64,000 nucleotides of DNA from Dyella jiangningensis (GCF_003264855.1 NZ_NFZS01000004.1:62001-126000), one strand, 5' to 3'. Positions 9,647 through 19,004 are shown, counted from the first letter of the stretch. Program-made: numbers and translations. Notes: a model not told the origin generated them from the sequence alone.

Positions 9647-9766
9647 CGCCAGGGGCCTCCAGGGCAACGGGGCCGGATGCTAGCATGGCCGCGCTTTACC
9701 CCCTTGAACCGCGTTGAAGCGTCCATGGAAGGAATCCACCCCTCCAGACGTATTGAAAGGTGACGT

Positions 9767-10258
9767 GTGAATTCGAGCGACGCCATGCGCGAAGGTTTGA
9801 TTGCGTTATTGCCACGCCTGCGTCGCCTTGCCCGGGCGCTCGCGGGGCAAATGGACGACGCCGATGACCTGGTGCAGATCGTGCTGGAGCGTGCACTCGC
9901 ACGGTCCGGACAATGGCGACCGGACGCGGCGCTGGACAAGTGGGTGTTCGCGATCGCACGCAATGCATGGCGCGACGAACTGCGCGCACGCCACCGTTCG
10001 CAGGCTCTGTTCGCGCCCGAAGAAGCGGGCGATGCGGTGGCCGACAACGCGAACACGCCATCCGTGCAGAAGCTTGCACTTGCGAAGGCGCTGGCCGCAC
10101 TGCCGCCGGACCATCGGGAGGTCGTGGCCTTGGTGCTGATTGAAGGCATGTCGTACAGCGAAGCGGCCGACATGCTCGAAGTGCCCGTGGGGACAGTCAC
10201 CAGCCGCCTGGCACGAGCCCGTACCGCCCTGCAGGCCCATCTTGGGACAGAAGCATGA
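9767..10258 (+). CDS. ECF-family RNA polymerase sigma factor
   Basis: 163 aa starting at GTG 9767, with GAAAGG about seven bases upstream. Region 2 (MDDADDLVQIVLERALARSG through DKWVFAIARNAWRDELRAR) and region 4 (LPPDHREVVALVLIEGMSYS then EAADMLEVPVGTVTSRLARA) are both complete, separated by a short linker with no extra domain. It should direct RNA polymerase to a small regulon and be held inactive by the membrane protein encoded next, with which its stop overlaps (ATGA). The neighbouring divergent protease is the most obvious candidate target. Confidence 0.92.
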   Translation: MNSSDAMREGLIALLPRLRRLARALAGQMDDADDLVQIVLERALARSGQWRPDAALDKWVFAIARNAWRDELRARHRSQALFAPEEAGDAVADNANTPSVQKLALAKALAALPPDHREVVALVLIEGMSYSEAADMLEVPVGTVTSRLARARTALQAHLGTEA

Positions 10259-11013
10259 ATCCGATCGATGACGACATCTTGCAGGCCTACGTGGACGGTG
10301 AGCTGGACGCTGCCAGTGCAGCGGAGCTGGACGCCGCAATGGCACACGACGCGGCCCTTGCCGAACGGGTGAAACGTGCGCGCGACTTGCGTGCGCAGCT
10401 GCGGTCCATGTTCGATCCTGTGCTGGAAGAACCGGTACCCGAGCACCTGTCCACATTGCTTCGCCCCGCAACATCGAAAGGGTCGAATCCGGCCGAACCG
10501 CAGACTGCATCGGCGAGCAAAGACACGCTGGGCAACGCTCGCCGCCATGCTGCCCGTCGCCGACGGATGCTGGGAGCGGCCTTGGCTGCATCGATCGTGC
10601 TGGCCGCCATGTCCCTCTGGTGGTGGCGCCCTGATGACGAGCTGACGCGCATGCAGAGTGGCCAGGCCTATGCGGCGGGCGCCCTCGCCCACACGCTCGA
10701 TCAGGCCTTGGCGAGCGAACCGGATGCGCGTGCCCCTATCGCCATTGGCCTGAGTTTCCGCGGCGCCGACGGGCACGTCTGCCGCACCTTCGTCGTACGC
10801 ACGCCACCATCGCGCGCTGGCCTTGCATGCCATGATGACTCGGGCTGGGCCTTGGCTGTGCTTGGCCCGGCGATGTCATCGGAAGGTGGAGAATGGCGAC
10901 AGGCCGCCACCTCACTGACGCCGGAAGTACAAGCCGCCGTCGATGCGCGTCTCAACGGCAGTGTCTTCGATGCAACGCAGGAGCGCGCCGCGCGCGACGC
11001 CGGCTGGCGTTAG
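10255..11013 (+). CDS. Membrane-anchored anti-sigma factor
   Basis: 252 aa, translationally coupled to the ECF sigma gene (10255-10258 overlap). The N-terminal cytoplasmic part (DDDILQAYVDGELDAASAAE) matches the anti-sigma N-terminal helix pattern but lacks the zinc HxxxCxxC. A basic stretch (HAARRRRM) precedes one membrane helix (about residues 106-125, LGAALAASIVLAAMSLWWW), and a periplasmic domain of about 125 residues follows with a cysteine pair (HVCRTF, GLACHDD). It should sequester the sigma factor until a periplasmic signal arrives. The two periplasmic cysteines could form a disulfide; that they sense redox state is speculation. Confidence 0.82.
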   Translation: MNPIDDDILQAYVDGELDAASAAELDAAMAHDAALAERVKRARDLRAQLRSMFDPVLEEPVPEHLSTLLRPATSKGSNPAEPQTASASKDTLGNARRHAARRRRMLGAALAASIVLAAMSLWWWRPDDELTRMQSGQAYAAGALAHTLDQALASEPDARAPIAIGLSFRGADGHVCRTFVVRTPPSRAGLACHDDSGWALAVLGPAMSSEGGEWRQAATSLTPEVQAAVDARLNGSVFDATQERAARDAGWR

Positions 11014-11141
11014 CGCACGCCGTCTCTACGCCGGGAAGCCCGAATGCGAAAGCGTCGACACGGCTGTCAGGGAGTGGATGCGTACTGATTCGTACCGGGC
11101 GTGATGCTGTCCTGACGCTTCACAAAGCACGGGAACCCTGA

Positions 11142-11570
11142 TCAATCACGCGGCGGGAACCAGACCTTCTGGATCTTCCCCTCGCGTACCTCGTACACCG
11201 CCAGGGCTTTGGGTTGTCCCTTGTCCGCGGGAAGACCCATCACCTGCTCTTGATCCACCACCACCGCGCCATTGACCACGCGCTGGATGATTTCCACGCG
11301 GAATGCTTTCGGCTTGGCTTCGAGAAAGGCGTAGGCTTTTTTCAAGGCCGCCGTGCCCAGGACGACGGGACGCTTTCCGCTCAGGTCGGTGACGGAAACG
11401 TCGTCGGCGTAGCAGGAGGCAAACTTGGCGACGTCGTGTGCGTTGTATGCATCCACCTGCGCCTGGACGACCGACACCGGATCGTCAGACGTGTTATCGC
11501 AGGCCACGGCAGACAGCGGACACAGCATTGCCAGCATGCATAGTGAGAGTGTCTTCGTACGCACGAACAT
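11142..11570 (-). CDS. Exported SnoaL/NTF2-like protein
   Basis: 142 aa from ATG 11570 (GGGAG ribosome site). A signal peptide with a cysteine at its end (MLCPLSAVACDN) is followed by an NTF2-like alpha+beta cone fold domain. Its typical start is VVQAQVDAYNAHDVAKFASC, with YADDVSVTDL, and it ends with strand-rich ALAVYEVREGKIQKVWFP. Such domains act as ketosteroid-isomerase-like enzymes or ligand binders; the substrate cannot be predicted. A lipoprotein is possible but the residues before the Cys (SAVAC) are not an ideal lipobox. The DUF1398 gene lies upstream on the same strand. Confidence 0.75.
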   Translation of the reverse strand: MFVRTKTLSLCMLAMLCPLSAVACDNTSDDPVSVVQAQVDAYNAHDVAKFASCYADDVSVTDLSGKRPVVLGTAALKKAYAFLEAKPKAFRVEIIQRVVNGAVVVDQEQVMGLPADKGQPKALAVYEVREGKIQKVWFPPRD

Positions 11571-11652
11571 GTTTACTCCCAAACGTGGGGACCAAGAGAA
11601 CCGCGGCGGCCTATGCCTCGCGACGAAAGAACGTATCCGATAGCGCATCCGA

Positions 11653-12039
11653 TCAGCTGATCTCATTCACCAGCATCGCGTTGCCGGCCATATCGTAGAA
11701 GGTCATGGTCATGCCGACGGCATCGACTGACCATTTTTCGATCCCACTTTCCGCCAGGCCACGGGACATGTCCATGTAACCGGTCTCGCCCAGTTCGTGT
11801 CGGCGTAAGTGTTGAAGAAACGATTCGGGTTGGCTCACATCAGCGATGACCAACGGGTTGTGCACGGGCGGGGAAACGATCGTGTAGCCGTCTTTTCCGA
11901 AGTATTCGGAATGACCGTCCGCCACGTAAGACTCGTAGTGTTCGACGCCAATGGCGTGCAGCGACCGCACGTACAGCGCGAGCGTCTTGGCCTTGCCGAG
12001 GCGCGCATGAAGTTCGTCGATCTGCTGCAGGGTGAACAT
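11653..12039 (-). CDS. DUF1398 family protein
   Basis: 128 aa, soluble, without signal peptide. The start (MFTLQQIDELHARLGKAKTL), the IGVEHYESYVADGHSEYFG block and the ending DAVGMTMTFYDMAGN match the DUF1398/YbcV group of small phage- and plasmid-associated proteins. The biochemical function of that family is not known to me. It is oriented away from the TonB-receptor promoter region, and the exported NTF2-like gene lies 82 nt downstream. Confidence 0.8.
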   Translation of the reverse strand: MFTLQQIDELHARLGKAKTLALYVRSLHAIGVEHYESYVADGHSEYFGKDGYTIVSPPVHNPLVIADVSQPESFLQHLRRHELGETGYMDMSRGLAESGIEKWSVDAVGMTMTFYDMAGNAMLVNEIS

Positions 12040-12197
12040 CGATCATGTCCTCCGGTGTCCAGCGGCCGTGCCCGTCGCGAGCAGCTTCCGCGCCACTTTC
12101 CAGAGCCGTCGGGTTGCCAGGGTACAACGATCAGCATGTGCGCCGTTCTCTCCTGCCAACCCGCGCCCCGGGGCGCAGCCTTGTTGCCCGACCCAAA

Positions 12198-12217
12198 AAT
12201 GTTCGTTAACGAACATT
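12198..12217. promoter_or_regulatory. Perfect palindromic operator overlapping the -35 of the TonB-receptor promoter
   Basis: The core TGTTCGTTAACGAACA is a perfect palindrome; with two more paired bases on each side it spans 20 nt. Its right edge overlaps a TTGACA box. This is the classic layout for a repressor that blocks RNA polymerase. The binding protein is unknown: a TetR-type protein or the RpiR-type regulator of the same locus are candidates. Confidence 0.65.
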
Positions 12218-12244
12218 GACACGCAATTGTTAGAGTGATATCAC
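12216..12244 (+). promoter_or_regulatory. Predicted sigma-70 promoter for the TonB-receptor operon
   Basis: Consensus -35 TTGACA at 12216-12221 and -10-like TATCAC at 12239-12244, with 17-nt spacing, about 40 nt before the GTG start at 12285. Confidence 0.6.
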
Positions 12245-12284
12245 AATAGGCAACGGGATAGCCGTTTCACGTGGGGGACGTGTC

Positions 12285-14600
12285 GTGGATAAGTTCTGTT
12301 CGCCGTACGATCGTCGTCGTCTGTGCCTGGCCATTGCGCTGGGGCTGGCGATTCCGCTTTGTTCACAGGCCGAGACTGCGCCCGGCAGCGGTGCCACTTC
12401 GGCCAGTGATGCCGCGAACCAGCCGGCTGCCGACAGCGGACAGGATGCCGGGGCATCGTCCCGGCAGGCACCGGCCAACCCCACGCAGCTGGGTACGGTC
12501 ATCGTCACGGCCAACAAGCGCGACGAGCGACTGCAGGATGTGCCCATGGCGGTGTCGGTGCTCGACGAAGCGCACCTGGAACGCCAGAGCGCGAACAGCT
12601 TCGCCGACTACGCGACGCAGATGCCCGGCCTCAACACCATTTCCAGCGGACAAGGCTGGACGCAGCTGGTGCTGCGCGGCATCACCTCGGGCAGCCACCA
12701 GCCCAACGCCACCGTGGGCACCTATATCGACGACACGCCCTACGGATCGAGCACGATCTATGCTGCCGGCAGCATGCTGACGCCGGATATCGATCCCAGC
12801 GACATCGAGCGCATCGAAGTACTGCGTGGACCACAGGGCACGCTTTACGGTTCGAACACGCTCGGCGGACTCGTCAAGTTCGTGACCACGCCGCCCGACA
12901 CCACCCAGGCGAGCGGACGCATCGGTGTCGATGCGAACAGCGTCGACAGCGGCGGCAACGGTTTCGGCACGCACGCCATGGCCAATATTCCGCTCATTGC
13001 CGACACGTTGGGTCTGCGTGTCAACGCCTACGCGCGCACGGATCCCGGCTTTATCGACAACGTGAACACGGGCCAGAAGGAAGTGAACGAGGCCAAGGTT
13101 CGCGGCGGCCGTGCACAGCTTTTGTGGACGCCCAGCGAGAAGGTATCGGTGCGCTTCTCTGCCCTCGCGCAGAACCTGAGCAGCGATGGGCTGGCCAACG
13201 GCGGCATCGATCTCGATCCGAATACGATGCAGCCCATCTACGGCTGGGACAAGCAGAACCGCGCCGCCGGCACGGGCATGTTCAAGGTGAAGTATCGCCT
13301 GTATGACCTGTCCATCAGTGACGACATGGGCTGGGCCACGCTGTACTCCACCACCAGCTACGGCACGCTGCGGCTCAACCAGAGCCAGGATCTGACGAGT
13401 CTGTTCGGGCCCATGCTCAACACGATCTTCGGCGTGCCGAACGGCGGCTACGCCGAGGTGCAGCCGATTTCCCTCAACAAGGTGACGCAGGAACTGCGCC
13501 TGCAGTCGCCCGCGGACCAGGCGTGGGAGTGGCGCACGGGCCTGTTCTTCACGCGCGAACACACGGTCGATGGACAAACGATCACCAGCTTCGACTACAA
13601 CACCGGGGCACCGATCGCGCTGCCTACGCTGGGCGTCGTTTCCGTGGGCCCGGCCATCTTCAAGGAGTGGGCCGGCTATGGCGACCTGACCTGGCACGCC
13701 ACCGATCGCTTCAGCATCCTGGTGGGCGCGCGCTACAGCAGCGACCAGACGACGTACACGCAGACGAATACGGGCATCCTGACCGGCGACTCCAGCTTCA
13801 CCACGCGCGGCAGCGATCATCCCGTCACCTACCTGTTCAATCCGAGCTACAAGTTCAGCGATGACGTCATGGCTTATCTCCGCGTGGCATCGGGTTTCCG
13901 TCCGGGTGGTGCGAACGTGGGCGTGCCTCCGGGGCTCGGCGCACCGCTCACTTTCGATCCGGACAAGCTCACCAACTACGAGCTGGGCCTGAAGGCGCTG
14001 ATGCTCGACCGGCGCATGAGCGTCGAGCTCAACGCGTTCTACATCGACTGGTCCAAGGTGCAGCTGACGTCGACGGCCGGCGGTTTCAGCTTTCTCGGCA
14101 ATGGCGGCAAGGCGACCAGCGAAGGCTTCGAAGCCAGCTGGCGCTACAACCCGGGGCGCGGCCTCACGCTGTGGGCCAACGCCACGTATACCGATGCCAA
14201 GCTTGCACAGGACAACCCGCCGGGCAGCGTGTACGGCCTGAAGGGCGATCCGTTGCCGTACGTGCCGAAGTGGAACGCGAATCTCGGTGTTGACTACAAC
14301 TTCCCGATGGGATCGTGGTCCGGCTTTGTCGGCGGCAACTTCAGCTACGTCGGCCGCCGCGCCGCCGAATTCAATACGCAGCCAGCACCGCGCTACTACC
14401 TGCCGGGTTTCAACGACCTGAACCTCTACGCCGGCGCCAACGTGGGCAACTGGACGTTCAAGGTCTACGCCAAGAACCTGGCGAACAAGCACGGCATTAC
14501 CTCGGTGTGGCCGGAAACGCAGAGCTCCATCGCAAGCCCCTTCAATGCCACGGTGCAGACGCCACGCACGATCGGCGTGTCCGCCACCGTGGATTTCTGA
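12285..14600 (+). CDS. TonB-dependent outer-membrane receptor
   Basis: 771 aa from a GTG with GGGGGAC upstream. It has a signal peptide (ALGLAIPLCSQA), a polar linker, a TonB-box-like TVIVTANKRDERLQDVPMAV and then the plug domain (IERIEVLRGPQGTLYGSNTL, GGLVKFVTTPP). A 22-strand-type beta-barrel region follows, ending in an aromatic residue (TVDF). It imports a bulky substrate across the outer membrane using TonB/ExbBD energy. Serine hydrolase, dipeptide epimerase, peptide transporter and regulator genes follow on the same strand, so the substrate is probably a peptide or peptidoglycan fragment rather than a siderophore. That is an inference from context only. Confidence 0.93.
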   Translation: MDKFCSPYDRRRLCLAIALGLAIPLCSQAETAPGSGATSASDAANQPAADSGQDAGASSRQAPANPTQLGTVIVTANKRDERLQDVPMAVSVLDEAHLERQSANSFADYATQMPGLNTISSGQGWTQLVLRGITSGSHQPNATVGTYIDDTPYGSSTIYAAGSMLTPDIDPSDIERIEVLRGPQGTLYGSNTLGGLVKFVTTPPDTTQASGRIGVDANSVDSGGNGFGTHAMANIPLIADTLGLRVNAYARTDPGFIDNVNTGQKEVNEAKVRGGRAQLLWTPSEKVSVRFSALAQNLSSDGLANGGIDLDPNTMQPIYGWDKQNRAAGTGMFKVKYRLYDLSISDDMGWATLYSTTSYGTLRLNQSQDLTSLFGPMLNTIFGVPNGGYAEVQPISLNKVTQELRLQSPADQAWEWRTGLFFTREHTVDGQTITSFDYNTGAPIALPTLGVVSVGPAIFKEWAGYGDLTWHATDRFSILVGARYSSDQTTYTQTNTGILTGDSSFTTRGSDHPVTYLFNPSYKFSDDVMAYLRVASGFRPGGANVGVPPGLGAPLTFDPDKLTNYELGLKALMLDRRMSVELNAFYIDWSKVQLTSTAGGFSFLGNGGKATSEGFEASWRYNPGRGLTLWANATYTDAKLAQDNPPGSVYGLKGDPLPYVPKWNANLGVDYNFPMGSWSGFVGGNFSYVGRRAAEFNTQPAPRYYLPGFNDLNLYAGANVGNWTFKVYAKNLANKHGITSVWPETQSSIASPFNATVQTPRTIGVSATVDF

Positions 14601-14628
14601 AGCACCCACCGATCTCGGGATTGCCAAC

Positions 14629-16620
14629 ATGACGGGACCACTGAAGCGTGCCGCGGCGCTTGTCGCGTGCCTGGGCATGGGTTTGGGCATCGCGCAGGCG
14701 CAGGGCACGCCCGAGCCTGCATCGAACAGCAGCACGGCCTCCTCTGCGGCCAACGCAACACCTGCGATGACGGAGGCGGATGTCGGCAGCTTCTTCGACG
14801 GCCTGATGCCTTTTGCGCTTCGGCGCAGCGATATCGCCGGTGGCGTGGTCGTGGTGGTAAAGGACGGACAGCTGCTGTTCGCCAGGGGCTATGGCTATGC
14901 CGACCTCGCCACGCGCGCGCCGGTATCGCCCGACAGCACGCTGTTCCGTCCTGGCTCGACGTCCAAGCTGTTCACCTGGACGGCGGTGATGCAGCTGGTG
15001 GAACGCGGATCGCTGCAGCTGGATCGCGACATCAACGACTACCTCGACTTCAAGATCCCGCCACGCGATGGCCGCCCCATCACGCTGCACGATCTGCTGA
15101 CGCATACGCCGGGCTTCGAGGATGCCGCACGCGACCTGCTTCCGGCATCCGTCGATGACGTGAACCTGGAGCATTACCTCAAGGCGCACGTGCCGGCACG
15201 CATCTTCCCGGCGGGCGATCGCGTGGCGTATTCGAATTACGGTTGCGGTTTGGCCGGCTATATCGTGCAGCGCGTGTCGGGCGAGCGGTTCGAGGACTAC
15301 ATCGCCCATCACGTCTTCGCGCCGCTGGGCATGACGCACTCCACCTTTGCGCAGCCTTTGCCGGCCTCGCTGGCGCCCTTGATGTCCAAGGGCTACCGCA
15401 CGGCGTCCGACGGCAAACCGCAGCCATTCGAGGCCGTGGATCCGGCGCCGGCCGGCGCGATGAGCGCCACCGCCACGGATATGGCGCGCTTCATGATCGC
15501 GCAGCTGCAGGGTGGCCGCGTCGGCGATGCGAGCATCCTCAAGCCCGAAACCGTCAGCGCGATGCACGAGCAGCACTACACGCCGGCACCGGGCATGCCG
15601 GGTTACGGCCTGGGTTTCTACCGGGAAGACCGCAACGGACTGCGCATCGCGGGACACGGCGGCGACACCGTGGTGTTCCACAGCGACTTGCATCTGCTGC
15701 TGGACAAGGGCGTCGGCATCTTCATGTCGTTCAACAGCGCAGGCAGCCCCGATGCAGGCGGTGTGCGGATGGTGCGAGCCGCCATCTTCCATGGCTTCCT
15801 CGATCGGTATTTCCCTGCCCCGCTGCCGGCGCAGAAGGTGCTGGCAAGTGCGGCGCGCGATGCATCGAAGGTGGTCGGCTGGTATCAGATGACGCGTCGC
15901 AACGACAGCGCGTTGCGCCTGTTCTCGTTGCTGTCGCAATTCCACGTTGCCGCCGATGCGGACGGCACGCTGACCGTGTCGCCCATGCTGAGCGACGATG
16001 CGGGCAAACCGTTGCACTGGCGTGAAGTGGCGCCGCTGCAGTATCGCGAAGTCAACGGCCGCGACCGGATCCATTTCGTGACGCGCGCCGATGGCAGCAT
16101 CGACTACTGGACCACCGATTACCTCCCTGCCATCACGGTGTTCGGGCGCGTAGCCGGGTCGCACGGCGCCGGCAACGTCATGCCGCTGCTCGGCCTGTCC
16201 ATGTTCGTCGTGCTGGCAACGTTGCTCATCTGGGCGATCGGGCCGGTGGTGCGCCGCCACTACGGCGCGACGCTTGAACTGCCACAGGCCGTGCGTCGTT
16301 TCCGCCGCCTCTCCCGTCTCGGCGTGCTGGCGATGTTCCTGGCCGTCGCAGGCTGGTTCGCGCTGGCGGCGGCCATTGGCGCCAACGAGAAACTGCTGCT
16401 GCATGGCTCGGCTGCACCGTGGATGGTGCTGCTGTACGCGCTTGGCGTCGTCGCGCTGGTCGGCGTCATCGCCATCGTGGCGCACGCCGCCAGCACGCTG
16501 ACCCGAGGGCACCGCAGCCGCTGGGTGACGTTCGGCGAAACCGTGCTTGCGCTGGCGGCGCTCTATCTCGGCTGGTTCGTCCTGGCGTTCGGGCTGGTCA
16601 GCTTCAACACGCACTTCTGA
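14629..16620 (+). CDS. Serine hydrolase (beta-lactamase/class C fold) with C-terminal membrane domain
   Basis: 663 aa from ATG 14629. Signal peptide (about residues 1-25), then a class C beta-lactamase-type serine hydrolase domain with all three motifs: S110-T-S-K113, Y201-S-N203 and H343-G-G. A middle domain of about 130 residues follows (ASKVVGWYQMTRRNDSALRL), then a C-terminal region with about four membrane helices (MPLLGLSMFVVLATLLIWAI, LAMFLAVAGWFALAAAIGA, WMVLLYALGVVALVGVIAI, VLALAALYLGWFVLAFGL). The active site should face the periplasm. Members are D-aminopeptidases, DD-peptidases or esterases. Beside a dipeptide epimerase, trimming of imported peptides containing D-residues is a fair guess. 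Confidence 0.85.
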   Translation: MTGPLKRAAALVACLGMGLGIAQAQGTPEPASNSSTASSAANATPAMTEADVGSFFDGLMPFALRRSDIAGGVVVVVKDGQLLFARGYGYADLATRAPVSPDSTLFRPGSTSKLFTWTAVMQLVERGSLQLDRDINDYLDFKIPPRDGRPITLHDLLTHTPGFEDAARDLLPASVDDVNLEHYLKAHVPARIFPAGDRVAYSNYGCGLAGYIVQRVSGERFEDYIAHHVFAPLGMTHSTFAQPLPASLAPLMSKGYRTASDGKPQPFEAVDPAPAGAMSATATDMARFMIAQLQGGRVGDASILKPETVSAMHEQHYTPAPGMPGYGLGFYREDRNGLRIAGHGGDTVVFHSDLHLLLDKGVGIFMSFNSAGSPDAGGVRMVRAAIFHGFLDRYFPAPLPAQKVLASAARDASKVVGWYQMTRRNDSALRLFSLLSQFHVAADADGTLTVSPMLSDDAGKPLHWREVAPLQYREVNGRDRIHFVTRADGSIDYWTTDYLPAITVFGRVAGSHGAGNVMPLLGLSMFVVLATLLIWAIGPVVRRHYGATLELPQAVRRFRRLSRLGVLAMFLAVAGWFALAAAIGANEKLLLHGSAAPWMVLLYALGVVALVGVIAIVAHAASTLTRGHRSRWVTFGETVLALAALYLGWFVLAFGLVSFNTHF

Positions 16621-16631
16621 GGAAAGCGATC

Positions 16632-17648
16632 ATGACCGGGCCGTCGTCCGTGGTATTGGAAACACACATCGAGAAGCTGCCGCTCAAGCAGCCGTTCCAC
16701 ATCACCGGTTATACCTTCACCGAATGCGATGCACTGGTGGTGACGCTGCGTGATGGCGAGCTCACCGGTCGCGGGGAAGGCCTGGGCGTCTACTACCGAC
16801 ATGACACGCCGACGGCGATGATCCGTCAGGTGGAAGCCTTGCGCGGCCTGATCGAAGGCGGCGTGACGCGTGAGCAGGTGCTGAGCCTGCTGCCTGCCGG
16901 CGGCGCGCGCAACGCACTGGATTGCGCGCTGTGGGATCTCGAGGCCAAGCGTCGAAACGCCTCCGTGTGGCAACTCGCGGGCATTGCCGAGCCGCGACCC
17001 TTGTTGACCACGTACACGCTGAGCGCGGATGCGCCGGCCGAGGTGGAAACGGCGGCGCGCGAGCTCAAGGGTGCGAAGGCGATCAAGCTCAAGCTCACCA
17101 ACGACCCGCTCAACGCCGAGCGGGTAAAGGCGGCGCGACGAGCCTGTCCCGATGCATGGCTGATGGTGGACGCCAACCAGGGGTTCACACGCGACACCTT
17201 GCGCGATGTGGTGCCCACCTTCATCGACGCCGGCGTGGCGGTGATCGAGCAGCCGTTTCCGATCGGGCAGGAAGCCTTGTTCGACGGATTCGACTGCCCC
17301 ATCCCCTTTGCCGCCGACGAGAGCGTGCAGGATCGCAGCGATCTCGCCAGGCTCGTGGGGCGCGTTCAGATCATCAACATCAAGCTCGACAAATGCGGTG
17401 GACTCACCGCGGGCCTTGCGCTCGCTCGCGAGGCAGGCAAACTGGGGTTTCAGCTGATGGTGGGAAACATGGGTGGCACGTCCTGGTCGATGGGGCCGGC
17501 CTTCGTGCTGGGCTCACTGTGTTCGGTGGTCGACCTGGACGGGCCGATGTTCATCCGTGCAGACCGAAACCCCGCCATCAGCTACCAGGAAGGTCGCGTG
17601 TGGTGCCCCGATGAAGTCTGGGGCGGCCCTCGCAACGTGGCCGCGTAG
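16632..17648 (+). CDS. Dipeptide epimerase (enolase superfamily)
   Basis: 338 aa from ATG 16632, eleven nt after the hydrolase. Enolase-superfamily muconate-lactonizing subgroup: Lys152-x-Lys154 (KLKLTND), metal ligands Asp180 (MVDANQG), Glu206 (VIEQPF) and Asp229 (AADES), and the second base Lys in NIKLDKCGG. Asp301-Leu-Asp303 (DLDGPMF) matches the DxD that holds the substrate amino terminus in L-Ala-D/L-Glu epimerases. It should interconvert the C-terminal residue configuration of dipeptides, such as those from peptidoglycan. The exact dipeptide is not determined by these motifs. Confidence 0.88.
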   Translation: MTGPSSVVLETHIEKLPLKQPFHITGYTFTECDALVVTLRDGELTGRGEGLGVYYRHDTPTAMIRQVEALRGLIEGGVTREQVLSLLPAGGARNALDCALWDLEAKRRNASVWQLAGIAEPRPLLTTYTLSADAPAEVETAARELKGAKAIKLKLTNDPLNAERVKAARRACPDAWLMVDANQGFTRDTLRDVVPTFIDAGVAVIEQPFPIGQEALFDGFDCPIPFAADESVQDRSDLARLVGRVQIINIKLDKCGGLTAGLALAREAGKLGFQLMVGNMGGTSWSMGPAFVLGSLCSVVDLDGPMFIRADRNPAISYQEGRVWCPDEVWGGPRNVAA

Positions 17649-17671
17649 CATCCACCGAAGCGAGATCGAGC

Positions 17672-18994
17672 ATGTCCAAGGCAGCACCGGCAGGTCGCGA
17701 GCGTCAGTTCCTCGGTCATCCGATCGGACTGACGGTGCTGTTCCTCACCGAGATGTGGGAGATGTTCTCCTTCTTCGGCATGCGCGCCCTGCTGGTCTAC
17801 TACATGACCAAGCGCCTGGACATCACGCAGGAATACGCCTCGCTGATCTATGGCGCCTATGCGGCGATGGTCTATTTCACGCCCGTGCTCGGCGGCCTCA
17901 TCGCCGACCGCTGGCTGGGCAAGCGTCGCGCGGTGGTCGTGGGCGGCGCCACCATGGCGCTCGGCCATTTCATGATGGCGTCCGAGCCGCTGTTCTATCC
18001 GGCGCTGGTGACCATTGCGCTGGGTAATGGCCTGTTCCTGCCCTGCCTTGCCAGCCAGATCGAAGGGCTTTATCGCGAAGGCGACGTGCGCAGCAAGAGT
18101 GCGTACAACATCTACTACGTGGGCGTGAACCTCGGTGCGTTCCTCGCGCCGCTGGTATGCGGCTTCTTGGGCGAAGCCTACGGCTGGCATTGGGGGTTCG
18201 CGGCAGCGGGCGTCGGCATGCTCGTTTCGCTGGTGATCTATGTAGCGGGCCTTCGGCATCTGCCGGCGGAGCCCGCGCGCCTGGCGCAGGTGAGGGAAAC
18301 CCGCTCCCCCATGAGTCACGCAGCGCGACGCCAGCTGTTCTTCCTCATGGGCGTGGCCGCCATCGTCGTGGTGTTCCGCGGCGCGTACGAACAGGTGGGC
18401 AACACCATTGCCTTGTGGGCGGATGTGGGCGTGGATCGACAGGTAACCACGGCGTGGAGCCTTCCCATGGCGTGGTTCCAGGCGCTGGACCCGCTGGTCG
18501 TCTTCGCCGCCACGCCGTTGCTGGTCGCCCGCTGGTCGCGGCTCGCCAAGCGTGGCGTGGACACACCATCGCTCTACAAGATGGCCTTTGGCGCGGCGGT
18601 GGTCGGCGCGTCGTACCTGGCGCTTGCCGGCGTGGCGACGTGGACGGAGGCACGCGGCGTCCACGCCCATTGGGCGTGGCTGGTCGGCTGGTTCGTACTC
18701 ATGACGCTGGGCGAGCTCTACATCCTTCCCGTGGGCCTTGGCCTGTTCGGACGCATGGCGCCGGAAGGCTTGCGCGCGACCTGCATCGCCATCTGGTTCT
18801 TCGCCGGTTTCTTCGGAAACCTGCTGGCGGGAGCGTTGGGCACGCTGTGGAGCAAGCTGCCGCATGGCGCGTTCTTCCTGGTCATTGGCGGCGTGGCCGG
18901 CGGTTCGGCGGCCCTGCTTCTCATGCTGGGTGTTCGCGTGGGACGTGACCAAATGCGTGATAATCCGGCCCACGCCACCATGGCGTCTCCGTGA
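17672..18994 (+). CDS. POT/PTR-family proton-coupled peptide transporter
   Basis: 440 aa with about 12 membrane segments. The family signature near the start reads TEMWEMFSFFGMRALLVYYM, equivalent to the E-x-x-E-R-F-x-Y-Y-G proton-coupling motif, though with Met in place of the usual Arg. The second POT signature region is visible at NIYYVGVNLGAFLAPLVCGF. It should import di- and tripeptides across the inner membrane, the natural step after TonB-receptor import and periplasmic cleavage. It lies 23 nt after the epimerase gene and 10 nt before the regulator gene. Confidence 0.88.
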   Translation: MSKAAPAGRERQFLGHPIGLTVLFLTEMWEMFSFFGMRALLVYYMTKRLDITQEYASLIYGAYAAMVYFTPVLGGLIADRWLGKRRAVVVGGATMALGHFMMASEPLFYPALVTIALGNGLFLPCLASQIEGLYREGDVRSKSAYNIYYVGVNLGAFLAPLVCGFLGEAYGWHWGFAAAGVGMLVSLVIYVAGLRHLPAEPARLAQVRETRSPMSHAARRQLFFLMGVAAIVVVFRGAYEQVGNTIALWADVGVDRQVTTAWSLPMAWFQALDPLVVFAATPLLVARWSRLAKRGVDTPSLYKMAFGAAVVGASYLALAGVATWTEARGVHAHWAWLVGWFVLMTLGELYILPVGLGLFGRMAPEGLRATCIAIWFFAGFFGNLLAGALGTLWSKLPHGAFFLVIGGVAGGSAALLLMLGVRVGRDQMRDNPAHATMASP

Positions 18995-19004
18995 GCCCCA
19001 TCGC

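Noticed and set aside
9668-9766. A GGAA..CGT ECF-type autoregulated promoter before the sigma gene
   Set aside because: The only match (GGAAT to CGTAT) would start transcription almost at the ribosome site; too weak to annotate.
12363-14753. A nearly 800-codon frame antisense to the TonB receptor
   Set aside because: It has Arg/Ala/Val/His-rich composition, no ribosome site and no family pattern. It is an antisense shadow of high-GC coding sequence.
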